DNA of 64,000 nt from Bradyrhizobium sp. LTSP885 (GTDB taxonomy: Bacteria > Pseudomonadota > Alphaproteobacteria > Rhizobiales > Xanthobacteraceae), in the NCBI RefSeq assembly GCF_000938305.1, contig NZ_JYMT01000021.1, positions 286,765 to 350,764 of the forward strand, given 5' to 3'. Each line of letters opens with the position of its first letter. Positions within the stretch are counted from its first letter, which is position 1. A program made the position numbers and the translations under genes. Below are positions 17,058 to 26,431 of this stretch, in pieces. The notes under the pieces were generated by a model that was not told the DNA's origin, searched no databases, and worked only from the letters and a program-made list of their open reading frames with translations.

Positions 17058-18788
17058 ATGACCAGGAAGCAGTTGATATTGTCGAGCTGTGTCGCGTTCA
17101 CGTGCATCGTCTCGACTTGTGCGGTCGCAGGGCCGATCGAAAACTACAGTCCGGTGACGTCTCAGCGTCTCGAAAATCCGGAACCCGGCAACTGGATGCT
17201 CTATCGCCGGACCTATGACGGACAGGGTTACAGTCCGCTCGACCAGATCAACACCTCGAACGTCAAGGGCCTCAAGCCGGTCTGGACCTTCTCCACCGGC
17301 GTCCTCGAGGGTCACGAAGCGCCGCCGATCGTCAACAACGGCGTGATGTTCGTCGCGACCCCGATGGGGCAGGTGATCGCGCTCAACGCCAAGAGCGGCG
17401 AGGAATATTGGCGCTACAAGCGTCAGCTCCCCGACGATCTGTTCCAGTTGCATCCGACCAGCCGCGGTGTCGGCCTGTGGCAGGACAAGCTCTATCTCGC
17501 CACCACGGACGATCATGTCGTCGCGCTCGACGCCAAGACCGGCAAGGTGGTCTGGGACACCAAGGTGCAGGACTACAAGAAGGGGCAGTATTTGACGCTG
17601 ATGCCGCTAGTGGTCGACGGCAAGGTGATCGTCGGCGGCTCTGGTGGTGAGTTCGGCGTGCGTGGCTATGTCGTCGCCTACGACGCCAACAGCGGCAAAG
17701 AGCTCTGGCGCACCTTCACCATTCCCGGCGAAGGCGAGCCGGGCCACGAGACCTGGAGCGGCGACGACTGGAAATCGGGCGGCGGATCGGCCTGGATGAC
17801 CGGCACTTACGACAGGGACAACAAGACGGTCCTCTGGGGCGTCGGCAACGCCGCGCCGTGGCCGGGTTCGATGCATGCCGGGGACAATCTCTACACCAGT
17901 TCGGTGATCGGCCTCGATCCCGAGACCGGCAAGATCACGAAACACTTCCAGTATCACCAGAACGATTCCTGGGACTGGGACGAGGTCGATGCGCCGATGC
18001 TGGTCGACCTGCAACGCGACGGACGCACGTTCAAGAGCCTGATCCATCCGGGACGCGACGCGATCTTCTGGGTACTCGAGAACACGCCGGACAAGATCAA
18101 CTACGTCTCCGGCTGGCCGTTCGTGAAGACCAATGTCTGGAAGGGCATCGAGGCCGAAACCGGCCGGCCGATCCTCGATCCCGACCACAAGCCCGTGCTC
18201 GGCAAGCGGGTCGAGTTCTGTCCGTCGCTATGGGGCGGCAAGGACTGGCCGTCGGCGGCCTACAGCCAGAACACCAAGCTGGTCTATGTTCCCGCCAACG
18301 AAAACTTCTGCGGCGGCTTCACCGGCGAGAAGCAACCGCTGGTTCCCGGCCAGCTCTGGCTCGGCACCAAGCCGGAAGACATCGGGCTGACACCTGCCCC
18401 CAATGCCGATCACTTCGGCGAGTTGCAGGCGTGGGATCCGGCCACCGGCAAGAAGGTCTGGCAGCACGACTTCAAGACTTCGCAATTGTTCGGCGCGGTG
18501 ACCGCGACCGCCGGCGACCTCGTGATGGTCGGCGGCACCAATGACCGCAACTTCCGCATCTTCAACGCCAAGACCGGCGAGCTGTTGTGGGAGCAGAAGA
18601 CCAACTCCGGCATCATGGCGATGCCGATCTCCTACGAAGTCGACGGCACGCAATACATCGCGGTCCAGTCGGGCTGGGGTGTCGACGCACAGCGCATCCA
18701 GGATGCACTGGCCGGCAAGGTTGCGGGCTTCGAGAACAACGTGCCGCAAGGCGGAGTCGTCTGGGTCTTCGCGCTCGACAAGAAGTAA
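17058..18788 (+). CDS. PQQ-dependent alcohol dehydrogenase (type I quinoprotein, lanthanide-type signature)
   Basis: 576 residues with a signal peptide (ending about AVA-GP, residue 25) and an eight-bladed propeller. The tryptophan-docking repeats are visible (for example VVALDAKTGKVVWDTKV). Metal and PQQ ligands appear as E198 (GSGGEFG), N264 (GVGNAAPWPG) and D306, the catalytic base, in NDSWDWDEVDAP. D308, two residues after it, matches the extra aspartate that marks lanthanide-dependent XoxF and ExaF enzymes. The vicinal Cys-Cys pair of methanol/ethanol dehydrogenases is missing: the place is taken by Q130-L131. There is no cytochrome c domain. AGGGAGGT precedes the ATG. It should oxidise an alcohol or aldehyde in the periplasm. 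Confidence 0.88.
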   Translation: MTRKQLILSSCVAFTCIVSTCAVAGPIENYSPVTSQRLENPEPGNWMLYRRTYDGQGYSPLDQINTSNVKGLKPVWTFSTGVLEGHEAPPIVNNGVMFVATPMGQVIALNAKSGEEYWRYKRQLPDDLFQLHPTSRGVGLWQDKLYLATTDDHVVALDAKTGKVVWDTKVQDYKKGQYLTLMPLVVDGKVIVGGSGGEFGVRGYVVAYDANSGKELWRTFTIPGEGEPGHETWSGDDWKSGGGSAWMTGTYDRDNKTVLWGVGNAAPWPGSMHAGDNLYTSSVIGLDPETGKITKHFQYHQNDSWDWDEVDAPMLVDLQRDGRTFKSLIHPGRDAIFWVLENTPDKINYVSGWPFVKTNVWKGIEAETGRPILDPDHKPVLGKRVEFCPSLWGGKDWPSAAYSQNTKLVYVPANENFCGGFTGEKQPLVPGQLWLGTKPEDIGLTPAPNADHFGELQAWDPATGKKVWQHDFKTSQLFGAVTATAGDLVMVGGTNDRNFRIFNAKTGELLWEQKTNSGIMAMPISYEVDGTQYIAVQSGWGVDAQRIQDALAGKVAGFENNVPQGGVVWVFALDKK

Positions 18789-18810
18789 CGGCAACGATCG
18801 GGGGCGACCG

Positions 18811-18842
18811 GAAGGCGGCGGATGGGGAGTCCGCCGCCTTCT
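18811..18842. terminator. Strong hairpin between convergent genes
   Basis: GAAGGCGGCGGA and TCCGCCGCCTTC are perfect inverted arms around TGGGGAG. There is no T-run on the plus strand; the hairpin sits 22 bases after the PQQ dehydrogenase stop and just before the end of the convergent small gene. It probably ends transcription from both sides, perhaps with Rho. Confidence 0.6.
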
Positions 18843-18848
18843 GCGCGC

Positions 18849-19121
18849 CTATTTGCCTTTGGTGTCGACCTTTTGCTTCTCGTCGTCGTTCATCTTCTTG
18901 ATGGTCGGATCACGGCTGGTCTCGCCGGTGGCCTGTCCGGTGGTCGATGGCGGGCCGTTGCCTGGAACCGAAGTCTGGTCGGGCAGCACCCGCGCGGGGC
19001 GCGTTGCCGTCGTGCTCGGCGGCGAATTGCTCTGTGCGAACACGGCCTGCGTGCTGAAAAGAAAGACGCCCGCGACCATGGTTGCCGCGAGCGTCCAAAA
19101 CATCGTCGAAGGGGTTCTCAT
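18849..19121 (-). CDS. Small exported protein of unknown function
   Basis: 90 residues. The ATG at 19121 has AGGAG seven bases upstream. A clear signal peptide (MFWTLAATMVAGVFLFSTQAVFAQ) is followed by a low-complexity Ser/Thr/Pro-rich middle (SNSPPSTTATRPARVL) and a charged tail (MNDDEKQKVDTKGK). There are no cysteines in the mature part. It lies between the PQQ dehydrogenase and the molybdenum oxidoreductase, downstream of the latter on the same strand, and may be its last cistron. No function can be assigned. Confidence 0.65.
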   Translation of the reverse strand: MRTPSTMFWTLAATMVAGVFLFSTQAVFAQSNSPPSTTATRPARVLPDQTSVPGNGPPSTTGQATGETSRDPTIKKMNDDEKQKVDTKGK

Positions 19122-19176
19122 CGGTCTACTCCTGTCAGATCGATGAGAACGGCCCGTTTCGCCTAACGTTCCTCCG

Positions 19177-21504
19177 TCAGGTCTCCAGCTGCTTGCCGAT
19201 CGGAAGCGCGCGGATGCGCTTTCCGGTGGCGGCGAAGATCGCGTTGATCAAAGCCGGTGCGAACGGCGGCACGCCGGGCTCGCCGACGCCGCTCGGTGGT
19301 GTGCCGGGTCCCGGCGGCACGATGTGGACGTTGGTCACCGCAGGGGATTCGTCGATCCGGATCACCGGGAAGTCGTCGAAATTGCTCTGCTGCACCTTGC
19401 CGTCCTTGAAGCTGATCTCGCCATATTTGGCGAGGCTCAGCCCCATGATCGCAGCACCTTCGATCTGCGACTGGATACGCTCCGGGTTGACATAGGTGCC
19501 GCAATCGATCGCGGTATCGACCCGCGGCACGGTGAGCTTGCCTTTCTCGTCGACCGCCACCTCGACAATGGTCGCGATGTAGCTGACGAACGAGCGATGC
19601 ACGGCGATGCCGAGGCCGTGGCCCTTTGGCACAGTGCGTCCCCACTCGCCTTTTTCGGCGACCAGTTCGACCACCTTGCGCAACCGCGCGGTGTCGATCG
19701 GGTAGCTGTCATAGGGCTCGCCATAGTTCCATGGATCCTTCACCGAGGACAGGTTGACGATCCGTGGGCTGCCGATCAGCTCCAGCAGCATGTCCTTCTG
19801 GTCGCGGCCCGTCGCATGCGCGATCTCGGCTGCCATCGATTGCACCGCGAACGCCCGCGGGATGTTCGACACCGAGCGGAACCAGCCGATCCGCGTGAAC
19901 GCGGCGGCTTCCGGATTCTCGCACTGCAAATTGGCGATCTCGAACGGGTTGTCGATCAGGCCCATGCCGAGCTCGAACGGCGCTTCATGATTGGCGCCGG
20001 CCGCAAAGGTGGACGCGATGGTCGGCGCCACGCTGCGGTGCCGCCATGCGATCACCTTGCCGTTCTTGTCCAAACCCGCCTCGATGCGCTCGACCGAGAC
20101 CGTGTGCAGGAAGTCGTGATGCACATCGTCCTCACGCGTCCATTGCACCTTGACCGGCGCGCCGAGCTCCTTCGACAGCAGCGCCGCCTCGATCGCGAAA
20201 TCGCACTTCGATTTGCGCCCGAAACCGCCGCCGAGCAGCGTCACGTTGACGGTGACATTGTCCTCGGGGATACCGAGCGTCTTGGCGACGTCCTCACGGG
20301 TGCCGCCGGCGCTCTGCACCGGCGCCCAGATCTCGCATTTGTCGCCGGTAACGTTGGCGACCGCGACCGGCGGCTCCATGCTGACATGGGCGAGATGCGG
20401 CAGGTAGTATTCGCCTGTTATAACCTTGTCGGCGGTCTTGAGCGCCGCATCGGCATCGCCGTCCTTGCGCACGACGAGGCCAGGCTTTCGCGCGGCTTCC
20501 TCGAGCGAGGCACGATAGGTCGCGGAGTCGTATTTGCCGTTGGCGCCGTCGTCCCAGACGATCTTCAGCGCGTCGCGGCCCTTGATCGCGGCACCGGTGT
20601 TGCGCGCGATCACGGCCACGCCGCCGAGCGGCTGGAATTTTGACGGCCACGGCCAGCCCTTGACCTCCATCACCTTCTCGACACCGGAGATTTTCATCGC
20701 GGCGCTGTCGTCGAACGATTTGAGCTTGCCGCCGGTGACGGGCGGACGCGCGATCACGGCATACTTCAGGCCGGGCAGGCGGGTATCAGCACCGTAATGC
20801 GCCTTGCCGGTGGTGATGTCGTGGAGATCGACGATGGAGACCTCGCCCTTGCCGAGGTAGCGAAAGTCCTTCGGGTCCTTCAGCTTGAGGCCTGCGATAT
20901 CAGGCACCGACTCCTTGGCGGCGTCGGCGGCGAGATCACCGAAGCCGATGCGGCGTCCGCTCGCGCTATGGACGACCTCATGTTTCTCAGCCTTCACCTC
21001 GGTGACCGGCACGCCCCACTTCTTCGCCGCCGCGGCCTCCAGCATCGCGCGTGCCGCCGCGCCGATCTGGCGCATCGGGATCAGATAGTGCCGCGTGCTG
21101 CGGGAGCCGTCGGTATCCTGGTTGCCGAACTTGACCTCGTCGCCATGCGCCTGCTGGACACGGACGCGCGACCAGTCGGCTTCCATTTCCTCGGCAACGA
21201 TCAGCGGCAGGCTGGTGCGAACGCCGGTTCCCATCTCTGCACGGTGCGCCAGGATGGTGACGATGCCGTCGGGCGCGATCGCCACGAACACGCGTGGATC
21301 GACCACGACGCCATGCGGCATCTTGCCGGCGCCGGTTTCATAGGCGAAGGCAGGCCGTGACATCACGGGTGCGGCGAGCACGAAGCTGCCGGCGATGCCG
21401 AGGCCCTTCAGGATGCTGCGGCGCGAAAGGTTCTCGACCTTGATGTGCTTCTCGAAGCCGCGAAGCTTGCGAGAGTTTGTCGGCATGTTGGTGCGGATGT
21501 TCAT
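19177..21504 (-). CDS. Molybdopterin-binding subunit, xanthine-dehydrogenase / isoquinoline 1-oxidoreductase (IorB) type
   Basis: 775 residues from the ATG at 21504, which sits one base after the stop of the iron-sulfur subunit gene (TGACATG). It begins with a Tat signal (SRRSILKGLGIAGSFVLAAP). The molybdopterin cytosine dinucleotide contacts lie in the LLGGGFGRKSKCDFAIEAALLSKELGAPVKV region, and the catalytic Glu is in the C-terminal GVGEPGVPPFAPAL. The single-chain, exported form with duplicated N-terminal half is that of IorB-like aldehyde or heterocycle oxidoreductases. Such enzymes hydroxylate aldehydes or N-heterocycles in the periplasm and pass electrons to the partner subunit. Confidence 0.9.
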   Translation of the reverse strand: MNIRTNMPTNSRKLRGFEKHIKVENLSRRSILKGLGIAGSFVLAAPVMSRPAFAYETGAGKMPHGVVVDPRVFVAIAPDGIVTILAHRAEMGTGVRTSLPLIVAEEMEADWSRVRVQQAHGDEVKFGNQDTDGSRSTRHYLIPMRQIGAAARAMLEAAAAKKWGVPVTEVKAEKHEVVHSASGRRIGFGDLAADAAKESVPDIAGLKLKDPKDFRYLGKGEVSIVDLHDITTGKAHYGADTRLPGLKYAVIARPPVTGGKLKSFDDSAAMKISGVEKVMEVKGWPWPSKFQPLGGVAVIARNTGAAIKGRDALKIVWDDGANGKYDSATYRASLEEAARKPGLVVRKDGDADAALKTADKVITGEYYLPHLAHVSMEPPVAVANVTGDKCEIWAPVQSAGGTREDVAKTLGIPEDNVTVNVTLLGGGFGRKSKCDFAIEAALLSKELGAPVKVQWTREDDVHHDFLHTVSVERIEAGLDKNGKVIAWRHRSVAPTIASTFAAGANHEAPFELGMGLIDNPFEIANLQCENPEAAAFTRIGWFRSVSNIPRAFAVQSMAAEIAHATGRDQKDMLLELIGSPRIVNLSSVKDPWNYGEPYDSYPIDTARLRKVVELVAEKGEWGRTVPKGHGLGIAVHRSFVSYIATIVEVAVDEKGKLTVPRVDTAIDCGTYVNPERIQSQIEGAAIMGLSLAKYGEISFKDGKVQQSNFDDFPVIRIDESPAVTNVHIVPPGPGTPPSGVGEPGVPPFAPALINAIFAATGKRIRALPIGKQLET

Positions 21505-21505
21505 G

Positions 21506-21958
21506 TCACACCCCCGTCGAAGCGAGATGCACGGCATTCTCGATCCGCTGGTAGCAGCCGCAGCGGCAGATGTTGCCCGCCATGGCCTCGCGGATCTGGT
21601 CGTGCGAGGGCTTTGGATTCTCGGTCAGCAGCGCCGCCGCCTGCATGATCTGGCCGGCCTGGCAGTAGCCGCACTGCGGAACATTGACCTGGCGCCAGGC
21701 CTTCTGCACCGGATGATCGCCGGTCGGGTGCAGGCCCTCGATGGTGGTGACCTCGCGGCCGACCACGTCTGATACCGATGTGATGCAGGCGCGCACCGCC
21801 TGCTTGTCGACGATCACGGTGCAGGCGCCGCACAGCGCCTGGCCGCAGCCGAATTTGGTGCCGGTCATTCCCGCTTCGTCGCGGAGATACCAAAGCAGCG
21901 AGAGATCCGGGTCGCCATCCCAATTCTGTTCCTGGCCGTTGATTTTGAGCTTGATCAT
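21506..21958 (-). CDS. Iron-sulfur [2Fe-2S] subunit of the molybdenum oxidoreductase (IorA type)
   Basis: 150 residues. It has the plant-ferredoxin cluster (FGCGQALCGACTVIVD with C-x4-C-x2-C, plus AC downstream) and the second, all-helical cluster (CGYCQAGQIMQAA... GNICRCGCYQRI). The size and order are those of the small subunit of IorAB and CoxS-like proteins. No signal peptide is present; it probably travels with the Tat-exported large subunit. It is translated directly upstream of it. No FAD subunit or cytochrome c gene is attached, so the final acceptor is open. Confidence 0.92.
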   Translation of the reverse strand: MIKLKINGQEQNWDGDPDLSLLWYLRDEAGMTGTKFGCGQALCGACTVIVDKQAVRACITSVSDVVGREVTTIEGLHPTGDHPVQKAWRQVNVPQCGYCQAGQIMQAAALLTENPKPSHDQIREAMAGNICRCGCYQRIENAVHLASTGV

Positions 21959-22470
21959 GGTCTGTCCTCGCTCTGTTTAAGCTGTTGACCGGTGGGCGGT
22001 GTGAGGGACGGAACACATTTCCATTGTCCGGCGGCCGCGCTGATGTTGGTTTGCCAAGATGTTGGTGAGCCAGTTTGCCGTGCGCCAAAGGCTTGCGCTT
22101 TGTTCCAGGCACTCCTCTCGCTTCCCGGCGCCCGGCATGGCGCAGCATGGTGACGCGGCGATGCTATCAGACGTCGACGCTGCGTGACTTCACAGCCAGG
22201 TGTTTTGCATTTTGGTTTGTCAAAAGCGGGGCCGCGGATCACGGTGCCATGACGCACGTGCGAGCTTTGCGCGATGTGCGGACGCCGGGCCGGCTCTGTC
22301 CTCCGCGCCGATCGCGGCATGGGGCTCGGGACCCCGGCAGGCCCACGGGGGTCGATTTTGGCGCCGAAAATGCCCCTTGGGACGTAAAGCATGCGGTGAC
22401 AAAACCCCCACCGCAATGCACAAGGCATCTTGCAGGGAGCCGATTTCAAGGCTATTGGCTTCCCTCCAAC
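21959..22470. other. Intergenic region before tRNA-Glu
   Basis: About 510 bases with several weak overlapping frames and no protein that looks real. It must hold the promoter for the iron-sulfur subunit gene on the minus strand and for the tRNA on the plus strand. No clear repeats are visible. Confidence 0.45.
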
Positions 22471-22545
22471 GCTCCCTTCGTCTAGCGGTTAGGACGTGGC
22501 CCTCTCAAGGCCGAAACAGGGGTTCGATTCCCCTAGGGAGCGCCA
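22471..22545 (+). tRNA. tRNA-Glu (anticodon CUC)
   Basis: The acceptor arms GCTCCCT (22471-22477) and AGGGAGC (22535-22541) pair, with encoded GCCA at the 3' end. The T arm reads CAGGGGTTCGATTCCCCTA. The anticodon loop is CTCTCAA (22502-22508) with anticodon CTC at 22504-22506. The fold and sequence match bacterial glutamate tRNAs. No integrase or att-like duplication of its 3' end was seen nearby. Confidence 0.95.
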
Positions 22546-22706
22546 TTTGCGACAGAACTGCGAACGACAGTGTTGACCGACGTGAGGTCCCGACGCCAAC
22601 TGGCACGCTAGGCTATTGATCAGTCTGGCGGTGCAGCCGTCACTGTCGGACGCTTAATACCGTCCGTATCTCTTGAGGAATCGCCCGGCGCGACGAACTT
22701 GCCTGA

Positions 22707-23633
22707 TCATTCCGCGGTATTTCGCATCGCATACATCTCTGGGTCACCGCTATCGGACGGCTTCGCGAGCACGCGCTTCAGCGCGGCACTCATCGGGACA
22801 TTGAGATTCATTCCGTTCGGAGGAATCGGGTTGAGAAACCATTTAGCGTAGAGCTTGTTGATATCGCCGTTGCGATAGATTGCCGCGAGCGCATCGTCAG
22901 CCACCTTCTTGAAGGCGGGATCGTCGCGCCGCAACAGGATACCGTACGGCTCAACCGACAGCGCCTCGTCCGACACGACGTAGTCGGCGGGCGCTGCCGA
23001 GTTGGCCACCAAGCCGTACAGCAGGATATCGTCCATGACGACTGCAGCCGCGCGATCGGATTCCAGCATGCGGAATGCCTCGAAATTGTCCTTGGCCGCA
23101 AGGATGGTGAGGCCAAGATGGCGCTGCTCATTAAGCTCACTGATTTGCTTGAGGTTGGTTGATGCGATGGTCGACACCACCGTTTTGCCCTTGAGGTCAT
23201 CCAGGGTCCGCAGATGAGCGGCTACCTTGGAGACGAACCGATTGGCGGCGACGAAATACGTAGACGAGAATGCCACGACCTTTTGCCGTTCGAGGTTGTT
23301 GGTCATTGTGTCGCATGCGAGATCGATCTTCTCGCTCAATATCGAGGGAATACGAAGCGCCGGCGTGATTGGCACTAGCTTGACCTCGAGCTTTGCCAGG
23401 CCGAGGTTGGCCTTCACAGCGTCGGCAATGACGTAGCAGAGGTCCACCGCGTAGCCCACGACCTTCTCGTTTTTGTCGTAATAGGAGAAGGGGATCGACG
23501 ATTCACGATGTCCGAGCGTGATGATTCCGGTACTCCTGATCTTCTCCAGCGTGCCCGTCGGCTGCTGAGCGATCGCCGCATCGCCTGCGATGCACAGTGC
23601 AGTTGCGGCCAGGATCAATTTTAAGCGCGTCAT
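22707..23633 (-). CDS. Periplasmic amino-acid-type solute-binding protein (GltI-like)
   Basis: 308 residues from the ATG at 23633, which has GAGGAGG six bases upstream and opens with a signal peptide (MTRLKLILAATALCIAGDAAIAQ). It is a family-3 binding protein: LEKIRSTGIITLGHRESSIPFSYYD at the front, LGLAKLEVKLVPITPALRIPSILSEKIDLACDTMTNNLERQKVVAFSSTYF in the first lobe, and the YAKWFLNPIPPNG tail of the glutamate/aspartate group. No permease or ATPase gene is adjacent. It lies 53 bases after the GGDEF-EAL gene on the same strand, so it may instead feed a sensory pathway. Confidence 0.85.
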   Translation of the reverse strand: MTRLKLILAATALCIAGDAAIAQQPTGTLEKIRSTGIITLGHRESSIPFSYYDKNEKVVGYAVDLCYVIADAVKANLGLAKLEVKLVPITPALRIPSILSEKIDLACDTMTNNLERQKVVAFSSTYFVAANRFVSKVAAHLRTLDDLKGKTVVSTIASTNLKQISELNEQRHLGLTILAAKDNFEAFRMLESDRAAAVVMDDILLYGLVANSAAPADYVVSDEALSVEPYGILLRRDDPAFKKVADDALAAIYRNGDINKLYAKWFLNPIPPNGMNLNVPMSAALKRVLAKPSDSGDPEMYAMRNTAE

Positions 23634-23686
23634 TCCGCCTCCTCGCCGGGATCCCCGGTTCATCTTCACAACATCCATCAGGCGTC

Positions 23687-26431
23687 CTACGCCTTTAACG
23701 TCCGGCTCGCCGGCAGGCCGCGCCGCTCCGGGCTGGCTGGCCGGCCCACGACCTCCGCATAGCCATCGATCGAAGCCGGTCTTCCGATCAGGAAGCCCTG
23801 CACGAGATCGCAACCGGCACTGATGAGCACATTGAGCTGGGCCCGCGTCTCGACGCCCTCAGCGGTCACTGGAAGCTCGAGCCCGCGTGCCAGTCCAATG
23901 ACACCACGCAACAGGGCCTTCGATTGCGCGCTGCGTTCGAGGTTCGATATGAAGCTGCGGTCGATCTTGATCATGTCGAACGGAAACGCCTGCAGATACG
24001 ACATCGATGAGTAGCCGGTGCCAAAATCGTCGAGTGCGATGCGCACGCCCAGCGATTTGAGGCGCCGCAGGATCGACACCGCGCGGGAGAAATCGTCGAT
24101 CAGAACGCCTTCCGTGATCTCCAACTCGAGTCGGCCGGCGTCCAGACCGGTTTCGATCAGAGTCTCGTGAACCAGCCGCACGATGTCGTCGTTGCGAAAC
24201 TGCATCGGCGACAAATTGACGGAAATCTGCAGCCGGTTCGGCCAGGACGCGGCTTCGCGGCACGCGGCACGAAGGATCCATTCACCCATCGCGACGATCT
24301 GCCCGCTCTCTTCCGTGAGTGGAATGAAGATTCCGGGTGAAACCACCCCGCGGCTCGGATGGTGCCAGCGGACCAGCGCTTCAAAGCCCACGATCTCGCC
24401 GTCGCTCTTCGCCAGCGGTTGATAATCGAGCCGCAGTTCGTCGTTGGCGAGAGCAGATTGCAGATCGTGCTGCAATTCGCGCCGATCGCGCAACTGCGCA
24501 GCCATGTCGGCCTCGAAGAATCGGATCGTATCGCGTCCTTCGGCCTTGGCGCGGTAGAGCGCCATATCCGCGTTGGCGAGAAGGATCGCCGGGTCGGTCC
24601 CATCAACCGGACAAGACGCGATGCCGATGCTCAGTCCAATGCGCAGTTGTCGTCCGGTGATCTCAATGTCGCCGCTCAGCGCGGTCTTGAGGTGCTGAGC
24701 GAGCTGATCCACGGCCGCGGTCTGCGCGTCGCCGACGGTGATCACGATGAACTCGTCGCCGCCGACGCGTGCCAGGAAAGCACCTTCCGCAACGGCTTGC
24801 AGACGCCGCGCCACCTCGCGTAGCAGCGCATCGCCGACCAGATGGCCGTAAAGGTCGTTGACCTCCTTGAAGCGGTCGAGGTCGAGGCAGAGGATCGCGA
24901 ATGTCCCGGCCGCGCGCAGGGTCTCATCGATGGTCGTCGCCAGATAGTCGGAAAACGCCGCACGATTGTGCAGACCGGTCAGTGAGTCGTGATGAGCAAT
25001 GTGCGCGATCCGTTTCTCGGCGCGCTTTTGCTCGGTGATATCCTCTACGGTGGTGACGAAGCCGCCGCCCGGCGCCGGCCGGAACACAGCCACCATCGCC
25101 CGCCCGTCGGCAAATTCCGTCACAGTACTCGCCGGCTCGCGGGCGGTGATGATAGCCATCATGCCGCGGAAGTACTCGTCGGGACCACTTCCGGGATGCA
25201 GGCCCTGTGAAACCTGATGGTCGAAGATATCGCGTAGCGCGGTTCCCGGCGTCGTGAGCTCGTGCGGCAGTTGAAACATCTCGGCATAGCGATCGTTGCA
25301 CAGGATCAGGCGCCGGTGTTCGTCGTACATGCAGACGCCTTGCGACAGATTGTTCAGCGTCGAGTCCAACTGGATGCTTTGCCTGCGGAAAAACTGTACG
25401 ACGACGGCGCCGGTCCCGCCGATCGCCACCACGAGGACGATGGTGAGCCCGATCAGATACCCGGCCTCGGTCCGCCAGTCGGCGAGCGCGGCAGCTACGG
25501 TCGTACTGGCTGTCAGATTGATCGGGAGGTTGGGAAGGCGCGCTTCCGCTATCAGCCGCTCGGAATCATCCGCCACATCGCGTTGCTGAGCCACGCCGCT
25601 GCCGGACCGCTGCGTCATCCCGTGAGGCAAGCTGCGGACAAGCGATTTTCCGATGATGGAATCGATATGCGGATAGCGCGCGAGCACTACGCCATCGTCA
25701 CGAAGCAGCGCGGTCGACTCATAGGTCCCGCGTGAGAGCGTTCCAAAGGAGTCCTCGAAGTACTGCGATGCGACCGTGCCAACGACCAAGCCGAGGAATT
25801 CGCCGTTTGATCCCCTGAATTTACGGGCGAAGTATATGGTCCAGACGCCGGTCTGGCGATCGCGCACCGGTCTGCCGAGCATCGAGCTCAAGCGCGGGTT
25901 GGCCTTGAGCGCCTCAAAATAGTCCTGACCTGCGAAATTGAGTGGTGGGGTTGGCCAGACCTGCGACGAATTGATGAGCTCGCCATCCGCGCCGACCAGC
26001 ATAACCGCTCCGATGTGGGGGAAGCCGCTGATCTTGTCCTTCAGCATCAGGTGGATGCCGCGTCCCACCATGGCGCGGGCGTAGAGCTCATCCGAGACGA
26101 TCGCGAGCGTTTCCATGTATTCGATCAGGTTGGCCTCGATGAGGTCGATCGACTGGAAGTCACGCGCTGCCTGCCGGGCAAGTACGGTTGCGGTCGCCAG
26201 CAGCTGTTGTTTGCTTTGTTCGATCGCCTGATGACGCAGGTTGGACAGGATCAGGGCGATCACGCCAACCACCAGCGCGATCAGGAATGCGCCGCATAGC
26301 ACGAGGACGACAATTGGGCGCGTCGAGGCGGTCCGGCGCGTCGGATGCGTTGTGCCCTCCAACGCCGAATTCGCTAACAGGCCGGTACGTAAGCGAAAAG
26401 CCCACGACATGATTCCAGCGATGGTCGACAT
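23687..26431 (-). CDS. Membrane GGDEF-EAL protein with a periplasmic sensor and PAS domain
   Basis: 914 residues. A first membrane helix (about 38-62), a roughly 250-residue periplasmic dCache-like domain (YFARKFRGSNGEFLGLVVGTV), a second helix (YLIGLTIVLVVAIGGTGAVVVQFF), a PAS domain (LNNLSQGVCMYDEHRRLILCNDRYAEMF), then GGDEF and EAL. GGDEF is at residues 557-561 and is intact, but the RxxD inhibitory site is lost (AEGA). EAL is at 684-686 with the usual QPLAKSDGEIVGFEALVRWHHP and DDFGTGYSS blocks. It can in principle make and break c-di-GMP. An ATG at 26410 is a possible alternative start with better Shine-Dalgarno spacing. The downstream binding protein may deliver its ligand. Confidence 0.9.
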   Translation of the reverse strand: MSTIAGIMSWAFRLRTGLLANSALEGTTHPTRRTASTRPIVVLVLCGAFLIALVVGVIALILSNLRHQAIEQSKQQLLATATVLARQAARDFQSIDLIEANLIEYMETLAIVSDELYARAMVGRGIHLMLKDKISGFPHIGAVMLVGADGELINSSQVWPTPPLNFAGQDYFEALKANPRLSSMLGRPVRDRQTGVWTIYFARKFRGSNGEFLGLVVGTVASQYFEDSFGTLSRGTYESTALLRDDGVVLARYPHIDSIIGKSLVRSLPHGMTQRSGSGVAQQRDVADDSERLIAEARLPNLPINLTASTTVAAALADWRTEAGYLIGLTIVLVVAIGGTGAVVVQFFRRQSIQLDSTLNNLSQGVCMYDEHRRLILCNDRYAEMFQLPHELTTPGTALRDIFDHQVSQGLHPGSGPDEYFRGMMAIITAREPASTVTEFADGRAMVAVFRPAPGGGFVTTVEDITEQKRAEKRIAHIAHHDSLTGLHNRAAFSDYLATTIDETLRAAGTFAILCLDLDRFKEVNDLYGHLVGDALLREVARRLQAVAEGAFLARVGGDEFIVITVGDAQTAAVDQLAQHLKTALSGDIEITGRQLRIGLSIGIASCPVDGTDPAILLANADMALYRAKAEGRDTIRFFEADMAAQLRDRRELQHDLQSALANDELRLDYQPLAKSDGEIVGFEALVRWHHPSRGVVSPGIFIPLTEESGQIVAMGEWILRAACREAASWPNRLQISVNLSPMQFRNDDIVRLVHETLIETGLDAGRLELEITEGVLIDDFSRAVSILRRLKSLGVRIALDDFGTGYSSMSYLQAFPFDMIKIDRSFISNLERSAQSKALLRGVIGLARGLELPVTAEGVETRAQLNVLISAGCDLVQGFLIGRPASIDGYAEVVGRPASPERRGLPASRTLKA

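Noticed and set aside
19324..20643. 439-codon plus-strand frame within the molybdopterin subunit
   Set aside because: Shadow of the IorB-type gene; the sense frame has cofactor motifs and a Tat signal.
22471..22545. tRNA-Glu considered as an integration site of an island
   Set aside because: No integrase and no duplicated tRNA 3' end found in the window.
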